Shown: positions 1 through 7,983, counted from the first letter of the stretch. The stretch is 64,000 bases of DNA from an uncultured Acidimicrobiales bacterium (GCA_902805655.1 CADCTF010000127.1:1-64000); one strand, 5' to 3'. Translations and numbers: made by a program. The notes: generated by a model not told the origin, from the sequence alone.

Positions 1-166
1 GAACCACGAAGTTGGCCACCTCCTCGGCCGCCACCACCCCCCGGCTCCGCAGTGCCCAGAGCCCGGGAAGCCGGCCCTCGTCATGTCCCAGCAGTCCACC
101 GAGCTGCAGGGCTGCCTCCCGAACGCCTGGCCGCGGCCCGAGGAGGTGGCCGCCGCCGCCCGGCAC
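1..166 (-). CDS. Possible 5' end of an unrecognised leftward gene, cut by the window edge
   Basis: A leftward reading frame without stops begins at a GTG (166-164) and runs off the left edge, giving about 55 residues rich in Gly, Leu and Ala that end in an acidic, Val-rich stretch ([10 protein letters not shown]). I do not recognise a family. The frame lies downstream of and in the same direction as the dienelactone hydrolase gene, which ends at 231, so it could be a following operon member. Long open frames are common by chance at this GC content, so this is only a candidate. Confidence 0.25.
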   Translation of the reverse strand, partial: MPGGGGHLLGPRPGVREAALQLGGLLGHDEGRLPGLWALRSRGVVAAEEVANFVV

Positions 167-230
167 GACGAGCCGCTCGCTCCGCCCTATCAGCGCTGAC
201 GCCCCCGCAACCTCACCAGCAGGTGGACGC

Positions 231-1139
231 CTACGCCAGGTGGCGGCCGAACCAGTCGAGCAAGGCCCGCTGGGCCTCCGCCGCGGCCGTCGGGTTGTAC
301 CGGGCACCGGTGTCGTTGAAGAAGGCGTGGTCCGCGCCGGCGAAGGTGCGGATCTCGTGGGTCAACCCGGCCCGCTGCAGGGCGGCCTGGTTGGACTCGC
401 GCGTGGCGTTCACCCGGGTGTCGTTCTCCGCGTAGACCCCCAGCACCGCGGCCTTCGACCGGCTGAAGTCGGGGTTGGCCGGCCCGGGCCCGTAGAAGGG
501 CGCAACGGCCGCCAGGCGCGGCTCGCCGGACTGCACGAGGCTCCACCCCAGGCCCCCGCCGAAGCAGAAGCCCACGGCGCCGACCTTCTTGCCCGGTACC
601 CGGCGCTGCAGCTCGTCGATGGTCGACACCAGCCGCCGTTGCAACACGTCGGCGGAGTCCGCCCCGAGGGCGCCCTGCACCTGCGCCTCGTCCTTGCCGG
701 CCGTGCCGCCGGTGACCAGGTCCGGAGCCAGGGCGGCGTAGCCCTGGCCGGCGAAGCGCACCACCAGCTCCTCGAAGTGCGGTGTCAGCCCTCGGTTCTC
801 GTGGATCACGAGCAGCGCCGCCTTGGCGTTGTCGGGCGCCGCCCAGGCACCCTTGAGCCGATCCGTCGAGGGACCGAAGTCCACCAGCTCGGCCTTGCCA
901 CCCGTGCCGGCCGGGCCGGCCGGCGCGGCACTGCCGGCGGGCGGGGCGGGCGGAGTGCTCGTGCCGCCCGACACCGAGGAGCCCGAGCCCTCATCGCTGG
1001 TGCAAGCAGCCAGCAAGGTGGAGGCGCCCGCAAGCCCCAGGCCCAACAGGCCGAGGCGGCGGATGGCCTCCCTCCTGGTGACCAGCCCGTCCGTGAAGTC
1101 CTCGGCCACTTCGCCGATCAGGTAGTCGCGCATTGCCAT
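231..1139 (-). CDS. Dienelactone hydrolase family protein, exported lipoprotein
   Basis: A 302-residue alpha/beta hydrolase of the dienelactone hydrolase (DLH) family. The N-terminus has a twin-arginine-like segment (TRREAIRRL, about residues 20-28), a hydrophobic stretch and a lipobox-like LLAAC near residue 45, then a Gly/Ala/Pro/Ser linker. The catalytic domain follows from about residue 82: a Glu in IHENRG, the Cys nucleophile in GFCFGG that typifies DLH, an Asp in ENDTRV and a His in GADHAFF. Tat export and lipid anchoring to the outer face of the membrane are inferred from the leader. DLH enzymes hydrolyse dienelactones, but many homologues act on other esters, so the substrate is open. 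Confidence 0.85.
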   Translation of the reverse strand: MAMRDYLIGEVAEDFTDGLVTRREAIRRLGLLGLGLAGASTLLAACTSDEGSGSSVSGGTSTPPAPPAGSAAPAGPAGTGGKAELVDFGPSTDRLKGAWAAPDNAKAALLVIHENRGLTPHFEELVVRFAGQGYAALAPDLVTGGTAGKDEAQVQGALGADSADVLQRRLVSTIDELQRRVPGKKVGAVGFCFGGGLGWSLVQSGEPRLAAVAPFYGPGPANPDFSRSKAAVLGVYAENDTRVNATRESNQAALQRAGLTHEIRTFAGADHAFFNDTGARYNPTAAAEAQRALLDWFGRHLA

Positions 1140-1189
1140 GAACCGAACGTACGCGGGGCCGCCCCGCTACTTGGGCGGGTTCAGACCGT

Positions 1190-1921
1190 TCAGGCGAATC
1201 GGGGACGTTCGATGAGCAGCTCGCTCTCCTCCTTGTGGAGGCGCTCGTCGTAGCCGATCTGTCGGAAGAGGTCGGCCAGGCTGTCGAAGGCCCCGAAGTC
1301 CGCAGTGAACTGGCCCTCGTAGCGCTCGTGCTCCCAGGCCGGGTTCTCCTGCACAAGCAGTGCGTACTCGTGCTCGGCATGGTCCTCGAAGTCGGCGTTC
1401 AGGCGGTAGCTCCATGCCGGGCGGGCGGCGAACATGAACCACGAGAGCTGGTAGTAGGCGAAGGCCAGCACCTGCGGGATGATCCGCGTGCGCAGCCACG
1501 GCCGGGCCTGGTCGGCGGTGAGCTCCTCGAGGATGAGCAGGTGCCACTGCTCGTTGTCCTGCTCGAACCGCGCCGTGCGCACCCGGTCGAAGACCCGGCG
1601 GGCGAAGCCGGTCTGGCGGGCGGTGTGGGTGACGGCGACGTAAGCCACGTTCTCCCATGCCTGGTACGGCACCCGGGCGACCAGCTCGAGCACCCGGAAC
1701 TTCTCGAGCGTGCGCTCTTCGCCGTAGAGCGCGTCCATCGTCCAGAACAGCGCTCGGGCGCTCAGCGACGCCTTCCGACGCGGGGTCCGCAGGCTCACCG
1801 CCTGCTGGGCGACGAGGCCGTCGTGGTCGAGGCGCTCCATCGGGCCGAAGGGTGGCCGAGCCCCTATGGCCCGGCTGACGGGGCCCTCTTCCACCGGGCC
1901 CGCCGGTCGGTCGACGGTCAC
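1190..1921 (-). CDS. Alternative-oxidase-like di-iron protein
   Basis: About 243 residues from a GTG at 1921, which overlaps the stop of the upstream SRPBCC gene as GTGA; an ATG at 1840 would give 216 residues. The pattern fits the alternative oxidase / plastid terminal oxidase superfamily: a Glu in RVLELVARVP (the family LET-type motif), ExxH in DNEQWHLL, a Glu-rich helix (DFEDHAEHEY) and a final ExxH in YDERLHKEE. These match the usual four Glu and two His di-iron ligands. Hydrophobic segments between the ligand helices suit a monotopic membrane protein. Family members oxidise quinol and reduce oxygen to water without pumping protons. The motifs are divergent, so another di-iron carboxylate oxidase is possible. 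Confidence 0.68.
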   Translation of the reverse strand: MTVDRPAGPVEEGPVSRAIGARPPFGPMERLDHDGLVAQQAVSLRTPRRKASLSARALFWTMDALYGEERTLEKFRVLELVARVPYQAWENVAYVAVTHTARQTGFARRVFDRVRTARFEQDNEQWHLLILEELTADQARPWLRTRIIPQVLAFAYYQLSWFMFAARPAWSYRLNADFEDHAEHEYALLVQENPAWEHERYEGQFTADFGAFDSLADLFRQIGYDERLHKEESELLIERPRFA

Positions 1922-2412
1922 TGCGTCGCTTCGGCGGCCCGCTTGATGGCCTCGAGGGTCGCGGCGATGTTCCGGTGATGGAGCGAGGTCACCACGCTGA
2001 CCAACCGCTCCTCGTCCGCCCCGCCGTCGATCATCGCTCGGAGGGGCGAAGGACCGGGCCCGAGCTGCACAGACTCCACGAGGCGCGTGCCGCCCGTCTT
2101 CGACGGGTGCAGCTCGTATCGCCACGTGGCCACCGGGTTCTCCAGCAAGCCGACGACGAAGGCGTAGACCATGCCCTCGACCACCTCGGTGACCACGGGG
2201 CTGGTCGACCAAACCTCGCCGCGGCGCTCGTTGCTGGCCGTGAAGCGGGCGCCGACCTCCGGGCCGGTCCACGGCGAGTCCCACGTGCCGCCCTTGTTCT
2301 CGGGGCTGAACTCCCCCATCCGCTCCGGGTCGGTCACCAGCGCCCAGACGGTCGCTCGGTCGGCCTCGATGTCGATCTCGCCTGCTGCGGTGGGCCGGTG
2401 GATGAGTAGCAC
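1918..2412 (-). CDS. SRPBCC (START/polyketide cyclase-like) family protein
   Basis: A 164-residue protein with the SRPBCC layout: an N-terminal strand (GEIDIEADRATVWALVTDPERM), the WDSPWTGPEVGARF segment typical of polyketide-cyclase-like members, and a long C-terminal helix containing LHHRNIAATLEAIKRA. These domains bind hydrophobic ligands in a helix-grip cavity and no catalytic residues can be assigned. It is the first gene of a two-gene leftward unit and overlaps the di-iron oxidase gene by 4 bp, so the two are probably translated together. A role in handling a lipid or quinone for the oxidase would fit but is inference. Confidence 0.8.
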   Translation of the reverse strand: MLLIHRPTAAGEIDIEADRATVWALVTDPERMGEFSPENKGGTWDSPWTGPEVGARFTASNERRGEVWSTSPVVTEVVEGMVYAFVVGLLENPVATWRYELHPSKTGGTRLVESVQLGPGPSPLRAMIDGGADEERLVSVVTSLHHRNIAATLEAIKRAAEATQ

Positions 2413-2483
2413 GGTCGTTCCCTTCTGCCGGGTGCTCGCCTGTCTAGTCGCCGTCCATCACCACGAGGAAGCAGCGCCACGGC

Positions 2484-2690
2484 TCACTTCACCTCCCGCC
2501 GGGGGCTGCGAACCAGCCCGAGCACGCAGGGCAGCACCACCCACACACCGATGGCCGTCAGCGACTGCTCGATGTCGTCGAAGGGCCGATCCGACGCCAG
2601 CCGGGCATAGGCGGCGAAGACGTCGAACCAGGGTGCGGTCGTGCGGAACAGCGCGGCAGAGGCCGCGGCCCAGGCCACTCGCGCCATCCG
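2484..2690 (-). pseudogene. C-terminal fragment of an ABC-type permease
   Basis: The leftward frame ending at TGA 2484 encodes a tail that looks like the last membrane segment of an ABC-2-like permease: an Ala-rich stretch, LASDRPFDDIEQS, then a hydrophobic helix (LTAIGVWVVLPCVLGLV) and a short basic end (RSPRREVK). Upstream of about 2690 the frame loses protein-like character and lies antisense to the response-regulator coding sequence, so the body of the permease is missing. I read this as the tail of a gene cut by the deletion or rearrangement that also truncated the neighbouring regulator. Confidence 0.45.
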
Positions 2691-3132
2691 AGAGCTGGAC
2701 GACCCTCCGCCGGTGCTCATCCTCACCACCTTCCTCGACGACCACGTCTTCCGGGCCCTGAAGGCCGGGGCGGCTGGGTTCCTCCTCAAGGACACTCCGC
2801 CCCTCGAGCTGATCCAGGCCGTCCGGGTGGTCGCCGCCGGTGAGTCCATGCTGTCGCCCTCGGTGACCCGGCGGCTGATCGCCCACTTCTCGACCGACGA
2901 CCGCAGCGACCGTGCCGAGCAGGCGCCAGCACGGTTGACGGCCCTGTCGGCCCGCGAGCTCGACGTCTTCGCCCAGGTCGGACAAGGGCTGTCCAACGCG
3001 GACATCGGCGCTGCGCTCTTCATGAGCGAGGCCACCGTCAAGGCCCATGTGTCGCGCGTGCTGATGAGGCTGCAGCTGGACAACCGGGTGCAGATCGCCA
3101 TCCTCGGCCAGGAAGCCCGGCTGCTCGACTGA
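2641..3132 (+). pseudogene. N-terminally truncated NarL/FixJ-type response regulator
   Basis: The open frame gives 163 residues. Recognisable sequence starts at about ATRAIREL and runs through the second half of a receiver domain (PPVLILTTF, GAAGFLLKDTPP), a linker (SPSVTRRLIAHF), and a complete LuxR-type helix-turn-helix (LSARELDVFAQVGQGLSNADIGAALF, then ATVKAHVSRVLMRL). The first 60-65 residues of a normal receiver are absent, including the acidic pocket and phospho-acceptor Asp. The ten or so residues before ATRAIREL look like read-through of the antisense permease fragment. No sensor kinase gene is nearby. It may still be translated and bind DNA, but it cannot be phosphorylated in the normal way. 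Confidence 0.7.
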
Positions 3133-3174
3133 CGGAACGGGCCGACATGCCCTGCCGTCGGCCATGCTGGCGGC

Positions 3175-3480
3175 GTGGCAGTGATCGAGACGATGACGTT
3201 CCGGCTGATCCAGGGCGCGGACCGTGCCGCCTTCCTCGAGGCCGATGCGCGGTTGCAGAGCGACTTCGCCTACCGCCAGCCCGGCATCCTCCGCCGCACG
3301 ACGGCGCAGGGCGAGGGTGACCGAGCCGGTGAGTGGCTCGTGCTCGATCTCTGGCGAAGCGCCGGGGACGCCGACGGCAGCGCGCAACGGTGGGACTCCG
3401 ACCCGGTGGTGCAGGCCTTCCTGGCCTTCGTCGACCGGAGCACCATCGAGGTGCGCCGCTACGCCGGCTTGGCCGGCTGA
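3175..3480 (+). CDS. Small uncharacterised protein, dimeric alpha/beta-barrel-like
   Basis: A 101-residue protein from a GTG at 3175; a second in-frame GTG at 3181 is an alternative. The pattern MTFRLIQGADRAAFLEADARLQSDF followed by QPGILRRTTA and GEWLVLDLWRS resembles the short ferredoxin-like monooxygenase/ABM fold, in which a strand is followed by a helix beginning with a residue-to-target comparison. No catalytic residues can be named. It follows the truncated regulator by about 40 bp and converges on the VOC gene at 3500. Confidence 0.6.
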   Translation: MAVIETMTFRLIQGADRAAFLEADARLQSDFAYRQPGILRRTTAQGEGDRAGEWLVLDLWRSAGDADGSAQRWDSDPVVQAFLAFVDRSTIEVRRYAGLAG

Positions 3481-3499
3481 GCCACAGCCGGCCGACCAG

Positions 3500-3853
3500 C
3501 TACTGCTGCACCAGCACGACCCGGTTGCCCTCGGGGTCGGCGATCGACGCCAGCGTCGGCCCTCCGGGCACGTCGACCCGCTTCGACAGCACCTGACCAC
3601 CGAGCTCGACGGCCAGGGACAAGCTGGCCTCGAGATCCGCGACCTGGACGTAGAGGCGCACGCCGGGACGACGCCCCTCGCGGATCTGCCCGGCCGGCCC
3701 GGGTTCCGGACCGCCCAGGCCGGCCGGGATGCTCATGATGCGGCCGTCGCCGATGTCCCAGTGGAAGAGCGCCCGGTAGAACGCCCGCTGGCGTTCCGCA
3801 TCGAGGGCTTCGATCTCCCAGAACACCACCGGGCGGGCCCAGGTTGCCTCCAC
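3500..3853 (-). CDS. VOC (glyoxalase/bleomycin resistance-like) family protein
   Basis: A single-domain vicinal-oxygen-chelate protein of 117 residues. The GTG start at 3853 is chosen because GGAGAA lies about 8 bases upstream; a GTG at 3892 is possible. Visible features are the opening strand (ARPVVFWEIEALD), FYRALFHWDIGDG typical of the CFP30/YdfO-like subgroup, and the closing module VPGGPTLASIADPEGNRVVLVQQ. Such proteins form paired beta-alpha-beta-beta-beta modules and are usually enzymes or ligand binders with a metal site. The substrate cannot be told. It is convergent with the 3175 gene. Confidence 0.78.
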   Translation of the reverse strand: MEATWARPVVFWEIEALDAERQRAFYRALFHWDIGDGRIMSIPAGLGGPEPGPAGQIREGRRPGVRLYVQVADLEASLSLAVELGGQVLSKRVDVPGGPTLASIADPEGNRVVLVQQ

Positions 3854-3952
3854 CGGCGCTTCTCCACCATTGGCCGTCCCGTTTTCATCCACGAACGCCA
3901 GGTTGCCAGCATCGGGGGTCCGCCGCCGCGTGTGGCGGGGCAGGATGCCGAC

Positions 3953-4432
3953 ATGACGACTGAACGGCTGGAAGTCCAGCGCACCATCGCCGCGGAGCCG
4001 GCCGCGATCTTCCGGGTCCTCTGCGATCCGCAGGGCCACGTGTCGATCGACAGCTCCGGGATGTTGATGGACGCCACCGGCGAACCGGTCACCGCGGTGG
4101 GCGACACCTTCGTGGTGCACATGGACCGTGAGGCGCTGAACGACTTCCCGATGGGCGAGTACGACGTCACCGTCACCATCACGACGTTCGTGCCCGACCG
4201 GGAGATCGCCTGGACGATCCTGGGCCGGTTGCGACCGCAGATCGGCCACATCTACGGCTACCGGCTCGAGCCTGCGGAGGCCGGCACGCTCGTGACCTCC
4301 TACTACGACTGGTCGTCGATCGACCCGGCGTGGAAGGAGCGCAACATCTTCCCGGTGATCTCGGAAGGAGCGCTGCGGGGAACACTCGGCATCCTGGCCC
4401 GCACCGTCAAGCGGGGGCTTGCCCCGACGTGA
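3953..4432 (+). CDS. SRPBCC family protein
   Basis: A 159-residue helix-grip protein starting at ATG 3953. The N-terminus (LEVQRTIAAEPAAIFRVLCDPQGH) is the canonical SRPBCC opening, with a central strand pair (VGDTFVVHMDREAL, IAWTILGRLRP) and a C-terminal helix (LRGTLGILARTVKRG). It likely binds a hydrophobic small molecule. Its TGA is overlapped by the GTG of the DUF2243 gene (GTGA), so the two form a translationally coupled pair. It is one of three SRPBCC genes in the first 10 kb. Confidence 0.78.
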   Translation: MTTERLEVQRTIAAEPAAIFRVLCDPQGHVSIDSSGMLMDATGEPVTAVGDTFVVHMDREALNDFPMGEYDVTVTITTFVPDREIAWTILGRLRPQIGHIYGYRLEPAEAGTLVTSYYDWSSIDPAWKERNIFPVISEGALRGTLGILARTVKRGLAPT

Positions 4433-4932
4433 CGGGTGAGCGTCGGTTCACCGTCGCCGGCTGGCTCCTGGGCCTGGGACTCGGTGGGTTCGTCGACGGC
4501 ATCGTGCTGCACCAGATGCTGCAGTGGCACCACCTGCTCACCGACTACGGCGGCCACGCCTCGTTCCCGGCGACCACGGTGGCCTCGCTGGAGGCGAACA
4601 CGTTCTGGGACGGTGTCTTCCACGCCGGCACGTGGGCGCTGGTGACGATCGGGGTGTTCATGCTGTGGCAAGCGGGCCGTGACGGGTACCGGGCCACCTC
4701 CCGAAGCCTGGTCGGGCTGCTGCTCGCCGGATGGGGCGCCTTCAACCTGGTCGAGGGCGTCGTCAACCACCACGTCCTCACCTTGCACCACGTGCGGGAC
4801 GACGTGGCCGACCACCTCTGGTGGGACCTCGGCTTCCTTGCTCTCGGTGTCGCCCTCCTGGTCGGCGGTCTGGCCCTGCGCCGCCGCGACCGTCGGGGCG
4901 TCGTCGCCGTCACCGAGGACGCGAGGCGGTAG
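4429..4932 (+). CDS. DUF2243 family membrane protein
   Basis: A 167-residue integral membrane protein with about four hydrophobic segments, starting at the GTG that overlaps the previous stop. The family pattern is clear: GLGLGGFVDGIVLHQMLQWHH near the N-terminus, HAGTWALVTIGVFMLW, a third segment at GLLLAGWGAFNLVEG followed by the His-rich VNHHVLTLHHVR, and a last helix before a basic/acidic tail. The repeated His residues on membrane-flanking faces suggest a metal or haem role, but no function has been established for DUF2243. Its end is about 9 bp from the convergent crtZ. Confidence 0.85.
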   Translation: MTGERRFTVAGWLLGLGLGGFVDGIVLHQMLQWHHLLTDYGGHASFPATTVASLEANTFWDGVFHAGTWALVTIGVFMLWQAGRDGYRATSRSLVGLLLAGWGAFNLVEGVVNHHVLTLHHVRDDVADHLWWDLGFLALGVALLVGGLALRRRDRRGVVAVTEDARR

Positions 4933-4940
4933 GGAGAGCT

Positions 4941-5393
4941 CTACGCCTTGACGCGAGCCTCGGCGCGCTCGCGCAGCCGGGCCGGCACGATCGGCAGCAA
5001 CATGCCGTAGGGCTCACCACCGAAGCGGTGGTGGATCTCGTGCGCGTCCTTCAGCCACTCGAGCGCGGCCATGCGGGGCAGGCGCCCGAGGCGGGCATGG
5101 ATGTAGACGTCGTGCACGAAGCCGTAGGCCGCGCCGTAGAGCGTCACCCCGGCACCGACGGGCAGGAGCACCCGCAGCGTCGGCGACATCGTGCCGGCGG
5201 CCATGGCGAGGATCGTGATGCCGGCGAAGAGCACCGGATAGAGGTCGTTCCGCTCGAAGCGGGTAGTCAGCCGGGAGTGGTGGCTCCGGTGCAGGCCCAT
5301 GCCCGGCCCGTGCATCACGAAGCGATGCGCCAGGTACGACATCGGCTCCATGGCGACGAACGCCGCCAGGGCCACCAGCAGATCGGGACTCAT
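4941..5393 (-). CDS. crtZ: Beta-carotene hydroxylase (CrtZ-type, fatty acid hydroxylase superfamily)
   Basis: A 150-residue membrane-bound non-haem di-iron hydroxylase. The expected histidine clusters are present: HRFVMH at about residues 23-28, HRSHH at 35-39, HDVYIH near 95-100 and HEIHH near 118-122. Hydrophobic segments lie between them. CrtZ adds hydroxyls at C3/C3' of beta-ionone rings to give zeaxanthin. The start overlaps the end of crtYd by 4 bp, so cyclisation and hydroxylation are encoded as one unit. No crtE, crtB or crtI is seen in the window, so earlier steps must be encoded elsewhere. Confidence 0.85.
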   Translation of the reverse strand: MSPDLLVALAAFVAMEPMSYLAHRFVMHGPGMGLHRSHHSRLTTRFERNDLYPVLFAGITILAMAAGTMSPTLRVLLPVGAGVTLYGAAYGFVHDVYIHARLGRLPRMAALEWLKDAHEIHHRFGGEPYGMLLPIVPARLRERAEARVKA

Positions 5394-5701
5394 CGTCCCT
5401 TCACGTTACCGGCGCGCTCCCACAACAACATGGCGAGCGTGATCATGGCGAAGCCGAAGGCGAAGTCCTCCACGGGGATGTCGAACGGGAAGCGGATGCC
5501 GGTGATGTGCTCGTCGGCGTAGAGCACGATGGGCGCCGAGAGCTTGGTCAGCCAGCCGTCGACAAGGATCTGGAACCCGAAGATGATCAGCATGGAGATC
5601 CAGTAGGCGCGGGTGCGCAGCAGCCCCGTCCGCAGCCAGAGCAGCTCGGCGGCGACGACGGCCACGCAGGACACGACGGCGGCCACGGTGTACTCAGGCA
5701 T
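5390..5701 (-). CDS. crtYd: Lycopene cyclase subunit CrtYd (lycopene cyclase domain protein)
   Basis: A 103-residue, three-helix membrane protein matching the small actinobacterial lycopene cyclase domain. It has the diagnostic C-terminal segment PFDIPVEDFAFGFAMIT together with WLTKLSAPIVLY. In actinobacteria two such small proteins (CrtYc and CrtYd) form one cyclase that closes the ends of lycopene into beta-rings. Here the partner is directly upstream and overlaps by 8 bp, and crtZ is directly downstream. The gene order crtYc-crtYd-crtZ supports the call. Confidence 0.88.
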   Translation of the reverse strand: MPEYTVAAVVSCVAVVAAELLWLRTGLLRTRAYWISMLIIFGFQILVDGWLTKLSAPIVLYADEHITGIRFPFDIPVEDFAFGFAMITLAMLLWERAGNVKGR

Positions 5702-6035
5702 CGGGATGCGACCGGCCGGGACGCAACCGGCCTAGGAGCCGTCGCACCGCCTCCAGGGTGAGCAGCGAGCAGATGGGGATGACGAGGAAGAAGACCAGCT
5801 CGTCCGCCGGCAGCCGCCCCGGCAGATGCCAGCCGGTGGTGTACCGCTCGGCGTAGTGCCAGTGGCCGCGAGCGATGGCGACGACGTCCCAGGCCACGAA
5901 GACGGCCACGACCGGCAGCAGCGCACGCAGCAGACGGGCCGGCCGGCGCCAGACCCGCGCCCCGATCACGACCTCGAGGGGGATCGTCACCAGTAGGCAG
6001 AGGCCCATGAGGATGAGGTACTGATAACGGTCCAT
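5694..6035 (-). CDS. crtYc: Lycopene cyclase subunit CrtYc
   Basis: About 113 residues from ATG 6035 (MDRYQYLILM); an upstream in-frame start at 6062 would overlap the dxs promoter region and is less likely. It has three predicted membrane segments and the CrtYc-type pattern: YLILMGLCLLVTIPLEV, WDVVAIARGHWHYAERYTTG, and PADELVFFLVIPICSLLTLEAV. It pairs with CrtYd to make beta-carotene-type rings. It is the first gene of the leftward carotenoid operon and is divergent from dxs with only 48 bp between the starts, so one short region must serve both directions. Confidence 0.85.
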   Translation of the reverse strand: MDRYQYLILMGLCLLVTIPLEVVIGARVWRRPARLLRALLPVVAVFVAWDVVAIARGHWHYAERYTTGWHLPGRLPADELVFFLVIPICSLLTLEAVRRLLGRLRPGRSHPDA

Positions 6036-6083
6036 AGCGCTGACCCCGGAGTTGAGCAGCACGAGGGCTATCGTTCATATTCG

Positions 6084-7958
6084 ATGCTCGAGAAGATCCA
6101 GGCCCCAGCCGACCTCCGTGCGCTCGGGCATGACCAGCTCGTCGAGCTGGCGGCGGAGATCCGGCAGTTCATCGTCGAGGCGGTCTCGGTCCGGGGCGGC
6201 CACCTCGGCTCGAACCTCGGCGCCGTCGAGCTGACTCTCGCGCTCCACCGGGTCTTCGACTCCCCCCGCGACATCCTCCTGTGGGACACCGGCCACCAGG
6301 CCTACGTGCACAAGATCGTCACCGGGCGCCAAGCGGGGTTCTGCGACCTGAAGCAGGCGGGGGGCCTGTCGGGCTACCCCAGTCGGGCCGAGTCGGAGCA
6401 CGACTGGGTCGAGAACAGCCACGCCTCCACGATCCTGAGCTACGCCCACGGCGTGGCCACCGCCGTCGAGCTGGCCAAGACCGACCGCAAGGTGGTCGCC
6501 GTCATCGGGGACGGGTCGATGACCGGGGGCATGGCCTTCGAGGGCCTGAACAACCTGGGCCACAGCGGCAAGCGCGTGGTCATCGTGCTCAACGACAACG
6601 GGCGGTCCTACGCCCCCACCGTCTCGAAGCTGAGCGAGAGCGTCAGCCGCATCCGGGTGAAGCCGGGCTACGTCCACGCCAGCAACCGGCTCGAGAACCT
6701 GCTCCGTGAGCTGCCCGCCGTCGGCGACCTCGCCTACTCGAGCCTCCAGGGCGTGAAGGCGGCGCTCCGCGAGCTGCTCGAGCCGCCGGCCTTCTTCGAG
6801 GCGCTCGGCGTCCGCTACGTCGGCCCGATCGACGGGCACGACATCGAGAAGGTCGAGAGCGCGCTCCGCGACGCCTCCGCCTTCGACGGGCCCATCGTCG
6901 TCCACCTGCTCACCCAGAAGGGCCGGGGCTACGCGCCCGCGGAGGACGACGACGAGAAGAACCTCCACGACGCGCCGGCGGTGTTCGACCCACTTCTCGG
7001 CCCGCCCCTCGGCTGGTCGGCGCCCAAGGGCTACACCCAGGCCTTCACCGAGGCGCTCTGCGAGATCGGCGAGCACCACCCGCAGGTGGTGGCGATCACC
7101 GCGGCCATGCCGGGGCCGACCGGCCTGCTCCCCTTCCAGAGCCGGTTCCCCGACCGGTTCTTCGACGTCGGCATCGCCGAGCAGCATGCCGTCACCGCTG
7201 CCGCCGGCATGGCCATGGCCGGGCTCCGCCCCGTCGTCGCCGTCTACGCCACGTTCTTCACCCGAGCCTTCGACCAGGCGACGTACGACGCCGGCCTCCA
7301 CGAGGCGCCCGTGGTCTTCTGCCTCGACCGGGCCGGCATCACCGGCAACGACGGGCCGTCCCACCACGGTGTGCTCGACCTGGCGCTCTGCCTCACCATC
7401 CCCGGCATGACCGTCTTCGCGCCCTCCTCGGCGCAGGAGGTCGCCACCATGCTCCACACCGCGCTCGACCTCGAGGGCCCTGCCTCCCTCCGCTGGCCGA
7501 AGGGGGACGCGCGTCAGGTGGCCGCCGACCAGATCGGTGAGGGCCTCCACGCCCGCAAGGTGAAGGACGGCACCGACGTCTGCCTCATCGGCGTCGGCAA
7601 GATGCTGGCGGCCACCGAGGACGCCGCCGTGGAGCTCGAGCGCCAGGGCGTCTCGGTGACCATCTGGGACCCGAGGGTCGTCAAGCCCCTCGACCAGCGC
7701 ATGATCGACGACGCCGCCCGGCACCGCCTGGTGGTCACGGTGGAGGACGGCATCCGCCTCGGTGGCGCCGGCTCCCACATCGCCGACGCGGTGGCCGGTC
7801 TGCACGAGGGTCGCCAGGGCCCGCCGGTGGTCATCCTCGGCACACCCGACCGCTTCATCCCCCACGGCGAGCCGCAGGCCATCCTGCAGCAGCTGGGGCT
7901 CGACGGCCCGGGCATCTCGGCCGCCGCGGTGAAGGCCCTCGCCGCTCTCGAGCTGTAG
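6084..7958 (+). CDS. dxs: 1-deoxy-D-xylulose-5-phosphate synthase
   Basis: A full-length 624-residue thiamine-diphosphate enzyme that condenses pyruvate and glyceraldehyde 3-phosphate, the entry step of the MEP isoprenoid pathway. It shows the DXS start (GGHLGSNLGAVELTLALH, about residues 38-55), the cofactor motif GDGSMTGGMAFEGLNN (142-157) and NDNGRSYAPT (170-179). The transketolase pyrimidine domain has DVGIAEQHAVTAAAGMA, and a C-terminal transketolase domain follows. It is transcribed away from the carotenoid operon, so precursor supply and pigment finishing steps share an intergenic region. A TATCGT hexamer at 6069-6074 would place a transcript start next to the ATG, but this is weak. 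Confidence 0.96.
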   Translation: MLEKIQAPADLRALGHDQLVELAAEIRQFIVEAVSVRGGHLGSNLGAVELTLALHRVFDSPRDILLWDTGHQAYVHKIVTGRQAGFCDLKQAGGLSGYPSRAESEHDWVENSHASTILSYAHGVATAVELAKTDRKVVAVIGDGSMTGGMAFEGLNNLGHSGKRVVIVLNDNGRSYAPTVSKLSESVSRIRVKPGYVHASNRLENLLRELPAVGDLAYSSLQGVKAALRELLEPPAFFEALGVRYVGPIDGHDIEKVESALRDASAFDGPIVVHLLTQKGRGYAPAEDDDEKNLHDAPAVFDPLLGPPLGWSAPKGYTQAFTEALCEIGEHHPQVVAITAAMPGPTGLLPFQSRFPDRFFDVGIAEQHAVTAAAGMAMAGLRPVVAVYATFFTRAFDQATYDAGLHEAPVVFCLDRAGITGNDGPSHHGVLDLALCLTIPGMTVFAPSSAQEVATMLHTALDLEGPASLRWPKGDARQVAADQIGEGLHARKVKDGTDVCLIGVGKMLAATEDAAVELERQGVSVTIWDPRVVKPLDQRMIDDAARHRLVVTVEDGIRLGGAGSHIADAVAGLHEGRQGPPVVILGTPDRFIPHGEPQAILQQLGLDGPGISAAAVKALAALEL

Positions 7959-7961
7959 ACC

Positions 7962-7983
7962 GCCGGCCAAAGCGGTGGCCGGC
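7962..7983 (+). terminator. Hairpin after dxs
   Basis: Four bases after the dxs stop a perfect 7-bp stem (GCCGGCC / GGCCGGC) closes an 8-base loop. There is no T-run, so this is a GC-rich hairpin that may end or attenuate transcription. Confidence 0.5.

Noticed and set aside
6075-7970. A 631-codon open frame antisense to dxs, and similar long antisense frames such as 42091-43779 opposite the solute-binding protein
   Set aside because: They mirror clear genes in GC-rich DNA, have Arg/Gly/Val-rich compositions and no recognisable domain; they are shadows.
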